NCBI GenBank assembly: GCA_040902745.1
Contig: JBBDWR010000023.1
Span: 1 to 63,938 of the forward strand
Direction: 5' to 3'
DNA length: 63,938 nucleotides
Origin: JBBDWR01 sp040902745
GTDB taxonomy: Bacteria > Actinomycetota > UBA4738 > HRBIN12
Part shown: one piece after another, positions 58,259 through 63,938 of the stretch
Layout of the letters: every line of letters starts with the position of its first letter
Position numbering within the stretch: position 1 is the first letter of the stretch
The notes under the pieces: model-generated
Database searches by the model: none
Told to the model about the DNA's origin: nothing
Seen by the model: only the letters and a program-made list of their open reading frames with translations
Translations under genes and position numbers: made by a program

Positions 58259-59548
58259 GTGGTCGACGCGCCGCTCGCGAGCCGGATGCGGCCCCGCTCG
58301 TTCGACGAGTTCGTGGGGCAGCAGCACCTGTTGGGGCCGGGCAAGGCGCTGACGAATCTGACCGAGTCGGGTCATCTGCCGTCGATCGTCCTGTGGGGAC
58401 CCGCAGGGACGGGCAAGACCACGCTGGCACACCTGCTCGCCGACAAGGTGGGCGCGCAGCTGATCCAGCTCTCAGCCGTGTCCTCGGGAGTTGCGGATGC
58501 GCGCAAGGTGCTGGACGGAGCCAAGGGCGGTCCCGGTCTGTTCCGCACCGTGCTGTTCGTGGATGAGGTGCACCGCTGGAGCAAGACTCAGCAGGACGTG
58601 TTGCTCCCGGGGGTCGAGGACGGAACGGTGACATTGATCGGCGCGACGACCGAGAACCCCTACTTCTCCTTGAACACGCCACTGCTCTCACGCAGCATCC
58701 TGCTGCGGCTGGAACCGTTGGATCCCGACGCCCTTCGTGCGCTGCTGCGACGCGCGCTCGATGACGACGTGCGCGGCCTGGGGTCGCTCGGCCTGTCCGC
58801 GAGCGACGAGGCACTCGATCACCTCGTGGAAGTGTCCGGCGGGGATGCCCGGATCGCGCTGACGGGACTCGAGGCGGCAGCTCTCGCCACAGCCGGCGAA
58901 GGCACGGAGATCGGTCTGGACACCGTGGCCGACGCGGTGCAGAAGAGCGCGATCGTCTACGACCGTCAGGGAGACGCCCACTACGACGTGATGAGCGCGT
59001 TCGTCAAGAGCATCCGCGGTTCCGATCCCGATGCGACGCTGTTCTGGCTCGCGCGGATGTTCGAGGCGGGCGAGGATCCTCGGTACATCGCCAGGCGCAT
59101 GGTGGTACATGCGAGTGAGGACATCGGCCTGGCGGACTCCCGCGCGCTGCTCGTCGCCGTCGCGGCCGCCCAGGCGGTGGAGCACGTCGGGATGCCGGAG
59201 GTGCGACTCAACCTCGCTCATGCGGCGCTGTACCTCGCGCGCGCTCCGAAGTCGAACAGCGTGATCGCCGGCATCAACGCAGCCGTTGAAGACGCGCGTA
59301 GCGCCGATCCCGTGCCGTTGCACCTGAGAGACGCGCACTACAAGGGAGCGGAACAGCTCGGACACGGGGAGGGCTACAAGTACCCGCACGACTACCCGGG
59401 TCATCGGACGGAGCAGAGCTATCGGCCGGCTCGCTTCGAGGATCGTCGCTACTACGAGCCCGGCGGCGAGGGCGACGAGACCCCCGAGCGCGACCCGGAT
59501 GCCACCACGAGCACCGCCGCGAGCAGCAAGAAGGGGAGCGCCGGCTAG
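58259..59548 (+). CDS. rarA: replication-associated recombination AAA+ ATPase RarA/MgsA
   Basis: 429 residues. MRPRSFDEFVGQQHLLGPGKALTNL is the family start, Walker A GPAGTGKTT, Walker B VLFVDEVHRWSKTQQD, sensor 1 LIGATTENPYFSLNTPLLSR and the lid and C-terminal tetramerisation region with YDVMSAFVKSIRGSDPDATLFWLARM and VHASEDIGLADSRALLVAVAAAQAVEHVGMPEVRL. It acts at stalled replication forks. The last 60 residues (YPHDYPGHRTEQSYRP, then an acidic and Ser/Ala tail) are a variable extension. It matches Rv2559c in order. Confidence 0.95.
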   Translation: MVDAPLASRMRPRSFDEFVGQQHLLGPGKALTNLTESGHLPSIVLWGPAGTGKTTLAHLLADKVGAQLIQLSAVSSGVADARKVLDGAKGGPGLFRTVLFVDEVHRWSKTQQDVLLPGVEDGTVTLIGATTENPYFSLNTPLLSRSILLRLEPLDPDALRALLRRALDDDVRGLGSLGLSASDEALDHLVEVSGGDARIALTGLEAAALATAGEGTEIGLDTVADAVQKSAIVYDRQGDAHYDVMSAFVKSIRGSDPDATLFWLARMFEAGEDPRYIARRMVVHASEDIGLADSRALLVAVAAAQAVEHVGMPEVRLNLAHAALYLARAPKSNSVIAGINAAVEDARSADPVPLHLRDAHYKGAEQLGHGEGYKYPHDYPGHRTEQSYRPARFEDRRYYEPGGEGDETPERDPDATTSTAASSKKGSAG

Positions 59549-59607
59549 ACAGCATCGCAAGGGGGACGGGTAGACTACGGCCTCCGCGTCGACCAGGGAG
59601 ACAGCCA

Positions 59608-59982
59608 ATGTTCGTTGCCGCATCCGGCGGAGACATCGCCCTCATCATCTTGGCCGCATTCTGGGGTCTGCTCGTCCTGTTCCTCTGCGTCGTGATGCTG
59701 AACACCTTTCGCGTGCTCGAGAGCACGAAGATGTTGATCGACGGAGTCCGCGAGGAAACCCTCCCGTTGATGGGCGAGGTCAAGGTGACGGTCCAGAACG
59801 TGAACAAGGAGCTGGAGCGGGTCGACGGCATGTTGGAGTCCGCGGCGAGCATCGTCTCGCGGGTCGAGCGGATCAGCGGCCTCGTCGAGCAGGCAGCCTC
59901 GAGTCCACTCGTGAAGTTCATCGGGTTCTCCGCGGGGCTGAAGAACTTCGCCTCGCGGATGGGCGGCAAGGGCAAGGACTAG
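59608..59982 (+). CDS. DUF948-like membrane-anchored helical protein
   Basis: 124 residues. One N-terminal membrane helix (IALIILAAFWGLLVLFLCVVML) is followed by about 85 residues of amphipathic helix with regular heptads (GEVKVTVQNVNKELERVDGM, then LESAASIVSRVERISGLVEQ), probably coiled coil. DUF948 proteins are membrane-anchored coiled coils found in Firmicutes and actinobacteria, of unknown role, possibly in division or stress. A TAGACT box at 59571-59576 precedes it, and AGGGAGACAGCC is before the ATG. The next gene begins four bases after its stop. Confidence 0.85.
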   Translation: MFVAASGGDIALIILAAFWGLLVLFLCVVMLNTFRVLESTKMLIDGVREETLPLMGEVKVTVQNVNKELERVDGMLESAASIVSRVERISGLVEQAASSPLVKFIGFSAGLKNFASRMGGKGKD

Positions 59983-59986
59983 CCCC

Positions 59987-60286
59987 GTGCGCCGCCTCTT
60001 CTGGCTCGCCTTCGGCCTGGCAGCAGGCACCGTCGCCGGCGTCGCGGCGACGCGGTGGACCCGCAAGCAAGCCGATCGCGTCGCTCCAGCGACCCTCGCG
60101 CGTGAGGCGAAGGGCGGCGTGCTGGAGTTCACCAAGCTCCTCAGCGAGTCGATCGAGGAGGGGAAGCGGGCGATGTCGGCCACCGAGGAGCAAACTCGCG
60201 CCGACCTCGAGGGGTCCAAGAGGCAGGCCTCCTCCGACCGCAGAACGCAGGGCCGTACGGCTCCCTCACGTACTCCTGCCGACTGA
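59987..60286 (+). CDS. small membrane-anchored protein following DUF948
   Basis: 99 residues. A short hydrophobic anchor (LFWLAFGLAAGTVAGVAATRW) precedes a charged helical region (SESIEEGKRAMSATEEQTRA) and a disordered basic tail (KRQASSDRRTQGRTAPSRTP). The GTG start is at 59987, four bases after the previous stop. It resembles the short hypothetical gene that often sits between a DUF948 gene and alaS in actinobacteria. The function is unknown, but joint expression with the DUF948 protein suggests a two-part membrane complex. Confidence 0.75.
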   Translation: MRRLFWLAFGLAAGTVAGVAATRWTRKQADRVAPATLAREAKGGVLEFTKLLSESIEEGKRAMSATEEQTRADLEGSKRQASSDRRTQGRTAPSRTPAD

Positions 60287-60297
60287 CCCGCCGCCGG

Positions 60298-60303
60298 TAG
60301 ACT
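60298..60303 (+). promoter_or_regulatory. -10 box for alaS
   Basis: TAGACT ends eight bases before GTG 60312. No ribosome site lies between, so alaS should be translated from a leaderless mRNA. Confidence 0.45.
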
Positions 60304-60311
60304 CACCACCC

Positions 60312-62942
60312 GTGGACGGCGTCGCGATCCGTGAGAGCTTTTTGCGCTTCTTCGAGGAGCGTGACCACACGCGCGTGAAGTCGGCGTCCCTGATCCCGGC
60401 CCCCGAATCCGGGCTGCTGCTGACAAACGCGGGCATGAACCAATTCATCCCTTACTTCCTGGGGATCGCAGACCCTCCGTTCGTCCGGGCGACCACCGCA
60501 CAGAAGTGTTTCCGAACGAACGACATCGAGAACGTGGGGCGGACCGCGCGCCACCTGACCCTGTTCGAGATGCTCGGGAATTTCTCCTTCGGCGACTACT
60601 TCAAGCGGGAGTCGTGTACGTGGGGATTCGAGTTCCTGACCGAGGTCCTCGGCGTCGATCCCGACCTGCTGTGGGTGAGCGTCTTCGAGTCCGACGACGA
60701 AGCGGCGCAGATCTGGCAGGACATCGGCCTGCCACCCGAGCGGATCGTTCGCCGAGGCAAGGAGGCCAACTTCTGGTCGACCCACGCGGCGGGACCGGCC
60801 GGTCCGTCGTCGGAGATCTTCTTCGACCGAGGACCTCAATTCGGTCCCGATGGCGGCCCCGCGGTCGACGAGGAACGCTACATGGAGATCTGGAACCACG
60901 TCTTCATGCAGAACGAGGTCGACGAACACGACCACGTCCTCGGAGATCTGCCGCGCAAGAACATCGACACGGGGTCGAGCCTCGAGCGGCTGGCGACCGT
61001 GCTCAACGGGCTCGGTTCGGTGTATGAGACCGATCTGCTGCGCCCGCTCGTCGAGGTGGCAGAGTCCCGCTCCGGCCGAACCTACGGACGCGACGAGACG
61101 ACCGATCGTTCGCTGCGGATCGTCGCCGAGCACGGGCGCGCCACCACGTTCTTGATCGCGGACGGAGTGCAGCCGTCCAACGAGGGACGGGGGTACGTTC
61201 TTCGCCGGATGCTGCGGCGTCTGGTCGACCACGCGCGGCGGCTGGGGATCGAGGGGAGCGTTACCGAGCCCCTGGTCGAGACGACCGTCGAGATCCTCGG
61301 AGAGGCCTACCCGGAGCTTCGAGAGAACCGGGCATTCGCGATCCAGGTGGCGGGCTCGGAAGAGGAACGTTTCTCCGGCACGCTGCGACAGGGCCGCGAG
61401 CTGCTCGCGCAGGCCTTGGAGGGGAGCGGACAGGGATCGCAGCTCTCGGGGGACGACGCGTTCAAGCTGCACGACACCTTCGGCTTCCCCAAGGAGCTCA
61501 CGATCGAGATCGCCGATGACGCCGGAGTACAGGTGGACCTCGAGCGATTCGACGAGCTGATGCAGGCACAGCGGACCCGCGCGAAAGAGAACGTGAAGAA
61601 GGGATCGATGGACGACGCGGTCGCGGGCGTGGTCACCCGGGTCGGTCCGACCGAGTTCGTGGGTTACCGGGAACTCGAGACGGACTCGGAGATCGCTGCA
61701 CTGCTCGCGGGAGGCGGCGAGACCGAAGTGGCGAGCGAGGGTGAACAGGTGCGACTGCTCCTGCCACGTTCCCCCTTCTATGCGGAGTCCGGAGGACAGG
61801 TCGGCGACGTGGGCACGATCCGGGCGAGCGGTGGGCTCGTGCGCGTCACCGACGCACAGTGGGCGCCAGGGGAGGCGATCGTGCACTCCGGGGTCGTGGA
61901 GTCGGGAGAGATCCGCGCAGGGGAGGAGGCCGCGGCGTCGGTGGACCCCCTGCGCCGGGCCTCGACCGCTCGCTCGCACACCGCGACCCATGTCCTCCAC
62001 TGGACCCTCAAGCACCTGCTCGGCGAGCACGCCCGGCAGGCGGGATCCCTCGTTGCGCCCGGCCGGCTCCGGTTCGACTTCCCGCACCATGCGGCCGTTT
62101 CGCGCGACCAGCTCGAGGAAGCCGAAGAAGAGGTGAACCGTCGTCTGGCCGAAGACGAGTCCGTGCGGATCTTCGAGACGACCTTCGACGAGGCCAAGCG
62201 GCTCGGCGCGACCGCGCTGTTCGGGGAGAAGTACGGCGATCTCGTCCGCGTGGTGGAGATCGGGGAGTACTCCCGGGAGCTATGCGGAGGAACGCATGTA
62301 CATCGGACCGGCAACGTGGCGATCGTGCGCATCCTCGGCGAATCGAGCATCGGCGCCGGGATGCGGCGGGTCGAGGCGATCGTGGGTCCGGACGCGATCC
62401 GCGAGATCAACCTCGAGCGACGACTGCTCGAGGAGGTCGCTCATACCTTGCGCGCGGGCGACGTCCGCTCCTCTCCGGAGCGCGCGGCCCAGGTCATGAG
62501 CGAACTCAAGCGGTTACAGAACGAACTCGGCAGTCTCGCCAAGGAACAGTCAAGGGGGCTCGCGGAACACATCGCTGCACGGGCGACCGACGTCGGAGGG
62601 GCGCGACTCGTCGTCGAGCTGGTTCCCGATCAGCAGGCCGACGCGCTCCGCGAGCTCGCCCAGATCTCGGCGAACAAGCTGGAAGGCACGGGCGGCGCGG
62701 CAGTGGTGCTCGGAAGCCGGGATGGTGGCAAGGCCCTGCTCGTCGCCGCGGCGTCCAACGCGCTCGTCGGCCGAGGCGTTCGTGCTCCGGAGCTGCTGGA
62801 GGTGGCCGCGAAGCAGGTCCACGGAGGCGCGGGCGGCAAACCGATCCTCGCGTTCGCGGGTGGCAAGAACGGCGAGGCCGTCGAAGCCGCGCTCGCCGGG
62901 ATCCCCGCCCGCCTCGAGGAGCTCCTCGCCGCGGGTGGGTGA
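60312..62942 (+). CDS. alaS: alanyl-tRNA synthetase
   Basis: 876 residues, full length. The catalytic core has IRESFLRFFEERDHTRVKSASLIP, LLLTNAGMNQFIPYFLG, TAQKCFRTNDIENVGRTARH (motif 2 region) and EIWNHVFMQNEVDE. The editing domain carries SHTATHVLHWTLKHLLGEHARQ (H-x3-H) and ELCGGTHVHRTGNVA (C-x3-H), the zinc-binding pair that removes Ser and Gly. A C-terminal oligomerisation domain ends with GGAGGKPILAFAGGKNG. The start is GTG 60312, just behind the TAGACT box. Its stop overlaps the ruvX start by eight bases. Confidence 0.98.
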   Translation: MDGVAIRESFLRFFEERDHTRVKSASLIPAPESGLLLTNAGMNQFIPYFLGIADPPFVRATTAQKCFRTNDIENVGRTARHLTLFEMLGNFSFGDYFKRESCTWGFEFLTEVLGVDPDLLWVSVFESDDEAAQIWQDIGLPPERIVRRGKEANFWSTHAAGPAGPSSEIFFDRGPQFGPDGGPAVDEERYMEIWNHVFMQNEVDEHDHVLGDLPRKNIDTGSSLERLATVLNGLGSVYETDLLRPLVEVAESRSGRTYGRDETTDRSLRIVAEHGRATTFLIADGVQPSNEGRGYVLRRMLRRLVDHARRLGIEGSVTEPLVETTVEILGEAYPELRENRAFAIQVAGSEEERFSGTLRQGRELLAQALEGSGQGSQLSGDDAFKLHDTFGFPKELTIEIADDAGVQVDLERFDELMQAQRTRAKENVKKGSMDDAVAGVVTRVGPTEFVGYRELETDSEIAALLAGGGETEVASEGEQVRLLLPRSPFYAESGGQVGDVGTIRASGGLVRVTDAQWAPGEAIVHSGVVESGEIRAGEEAAASVDPLRRASTARSHTATHVLHWTLKHLLGEHARQAGSLVAPGRLRFDFPHHAAVSRDQLEEAEEEVNRRLAEDESVRIFETTFDEAKRLGATALFGEKYGDLVRVVEIGEYSRELCGGTHVHRTGNVAIVRILGESSIGAGMRRVEAIVGPDAIREINLERRLLEEVAHTLRAGDVRSSPERAAQVMSELKRLQNELGSLAKEQSRGLAEHIAARATDVGGARLVVELVPDQQADALRELAQISANKLEGTGGAAVVLGSRDGGKALLVAAASNALVGRGVRAPELLEVAAKQVHGGAGGKPILAFAGGKNGEAVEAALAGIPARLEELLAAGG

Positions 62943-63408
62943 CGCGGCCGACCCCGCGGTGCTTCCCGAGGGCCGTGCGCTCGGCCTCGACCACGGGGAT
63001 GCCCGGATCGGAGTGGCGATCTCCGACCCGCAACGAACGATGGCGGTTCCGTTGGGGACGGTGCACACGGGCGCGCCGGCGGACCTCAAGGCGATCTCGG
63101 CGCTCGTTCGGGACCAGGGCGTGGTCGTCGTCGTGCTCGGTCTGCCCCTGTCGATGTCGGGTGCACGCGGACCTCGCGCGAGCCACGTGCAGGCCTTCGC
63201 CGATGCCCTGCGCGCCGTGCTCGACGTGCCGGTGCTGTTGCAGGACGAGCGCCTCTCGACCGCCGAAGCCGAGCGAGCCCTCGCAGCGGCAGGGGTCTCG
63301 GCGCGCGAACGCAAACGCTCCGTCGATCGGTCAGCGGCGACGGTCATCCTTCAGGCCTGGCTGGATCGGCACATCGGCGAGCGCTCTCGACCTTCTGGGG
63401 GTTCCTGA
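62935..63408 (+). CDS. ruvX: RuvX/YqgF-family RNase H-fold nuclease
   Basis: 157 residues. GRALGLDHGDARIGVAISDP is the family motif with the first aspartate, VVVVLGLPLSMSGARGPRASHVQ the middle, and QDERLSTAEAERAL the late [DE]-E-R-x-[ST]-[ST] motif, with V-D-R-S-A-A-x-x-I-L-Q as the C-terminal acidic helix. Proposed roles include 16S rRNA maturation and Holliday-type resolution. GTG 62935 overlaps alaS by eight bases, the conserved arrangement in actinobacteria (Rv2555c, Rv2554c). Confidence 0.93.
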   Translation: MGDAADPAVLPEGRALGLDHGDARIGVAISDPQRTMAVPLGTVHTGAPADLKAISALVRDQGVVVVVLGLPLSMSGARGPRASHVQAFADALRAVLDVPVLLQDERLSTAEAERALAAAGVSARERKRSVDRSAATVILQAWLDRHIGERSRPSGGS

Positions 63409-63598
63409 CCGGGCCCCCTCCGCGTGGCTCAAGGCGGTCCCGCAAGGGACTGCACTGGGGGGCGATTGGGGATCCCGGGACGGCCAGACCCGTTTAGATC
63501 GGCTCGGCGGGGCGCTTCTAAGGGCTCTGTCGTTGGTGCATTCCAGAGGCGATGCTCAGCTCCGGGTAACGCCGACTGAGGTGGGCGCTTTGGGAATA
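63409..63598 (+). other. intergenic region after ruvX
   Basis: This 190-base gap between ruvX and the structured leader has no protein-like frame. It may contain the promoter for the next secreted protein; I cannot identify a convincing -35/-10 pair. Confidence 0.3.
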
Positions 63599-63684
63599 TG
63601 CCGACGGGTCCAATGACCTATTGCGCGCAAGGGTACCGAGATGTACCTTGCGCCCCGTCGGCGCGTCGTGCGTTCTCTAACGCA
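63599..63684 (+). ncRNA. candidate structured leader RNA
   Basis: Two nested stems can be drawn: GCCGACGGG (63600-63608) with CCCGTCGGC (63654-63662), and an inner GCGCAAGG-GTAC (63625-63636, one bulged G) with GTACCTTGCGC (63643-63653), linked by a 16-base asymmetric internal loop. A second hairpin TGCGTT-CTCT-AACGCA follows at 63669-63684. About 40 bases later is the ribosome site of a secreted-protein gene. The layout suggests a cis-regulatory RNA of unknown class. Confidence 0.45.
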
Positions 63685-63723
63685 GGTTGTTGATGCCGAC
63701 GCTGGTGATTGGAGGGGACGACC

Positions 63724-63938
63724 ATGAAGAAGCGGTTCGGTCTTGTTTTGGTCACGGGTGCGCTCATGACGCTGCTGTTGCCCGGGATTGCGTCGGCGGC
63801 ACCGCCGGAAGGAGCGAAGGGACCCCCAACGGGAAGATGCCCGACTAAGTGGATCACGGGGCAACCCCAACCGGGCCACGCTGCGGAGGCGTATGACTTC
63901 AACGGCGACGGCTTCGTGTGCGGGCTTCCGCTGCCCGG
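63724..63938 (+). CDS. secreted cysteine-containing protein, truncated by the window end
   Basis: The first 71 residues of a protein cut by the window edge. MKKRFGLVLVTGALMTLLLP is a signal peptide, with cleavage near ASA. The mature part has RCPTKWITGQ, QPGHAAEAYD and a final DFNGDGFVCGLP, which looks like an excalibur-type calcium/NGDG loop (D-x-N-G-D-G-x-x-C). Two cysteines are visible. GGAGGGGACGACC before the ATG is a strong ribosome site. The gene is preceded by the structured leader at 63599-63684. Confidence 0.7.
   Translation, partial: MKKRFGLVLVTGALMTLLLPGIASAAPPEGAKGPPTGRCPTKWITGQPQPGHAAEAYDFNGDGFVCGLPLP

Overview
The window is high-GC DNA from an actinobacterium. The evidence is frequent GTG starts, TAnnnT -10 boxes directly before start codons, PIM-type lipid genes (acyltransferase and PimA-like glycosyltransferase), a group II truncated haemoglobin, an EF-G2-like GTPase and a backbone gene order matching part of the Mycobacterium tuberculosis chromosome. 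From about 31.5 kb to 63.4 kb the order thrS, HIT, pgsA-like, acyltransferase, pimA-like, pdxS, pdxT, yebC, ruvCAB, yajC, secD, secF, apt, rel, MBL hydrolase, hisS, aspS, rarA, alaS, ruvX follows Rv2614c to Rv2554c. Wide differences in the individual proteins suggest a deep, probably uncultured lineage rather than a mycobacterium. Layout: 1-9.5 kb is accessory. It holds three clusters of an unrecognised repeat built on TCACGAGCTC, a DUF4234 membrane protein, a TolB/RTX secreted protein, three small DNA-binding proteins next to tRNA-Val(TAC), a three-repeat secreted protein, a small secreted protein and a sulfatase. 9.5-28 kb is mixed: a small CmpX/MscS-like membrane protein, a penicillin-binding protein with a frameshift and an internal deletion, further RTX proteins (one fused to a degenerate M23 domain), an MFS exporter, a cyclic-nucleotide-binding protein, a cold-shock protein, a phosphoesterase, a LOG-family protein, a truncated haemoglobin, a flavin monooxygenase, SURF1, a beta-propeller protein and tRNA-Val(CAC). 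28-31.5 kb is an ABC ATPase/permease pair. 31.5-63.4 kb is the conserved housekeeping block on the plus strand, interrupted only by the EF-G2-like gene on the minus strand. The window ends inside a small secreted protein gene preceded by a nested hairpin leader. How it works together: the block joins aminoacyl-tRNA synthetases (thrS, hisS, aspS, alaS) with dtd, rel, ruvABC/ruvX/rarA, pdxST, a mannoside-phospholipid route and the accessory Sec complex YajC-SecD-SecF. Many neighbours overlap by 1-8 bases and are probably translationally coupled. The most unusual observation is SecD: its extracytoplasmic part carries five tandem modules of about 34 residues, each with a cysteine pair, plus a sixth similarly spaced pair. 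The sec operon also contains an HD-domain protein between yajC and secD. Other points are a PgsA-like protein that has lost the first two aspartates of its signature, two genes broken by an extra copy of a tandem tetranucleotide, and several genes with promoters positioned for leaderless transcription. All functions are read from sequence motifs and remembered family features; no database search was run.
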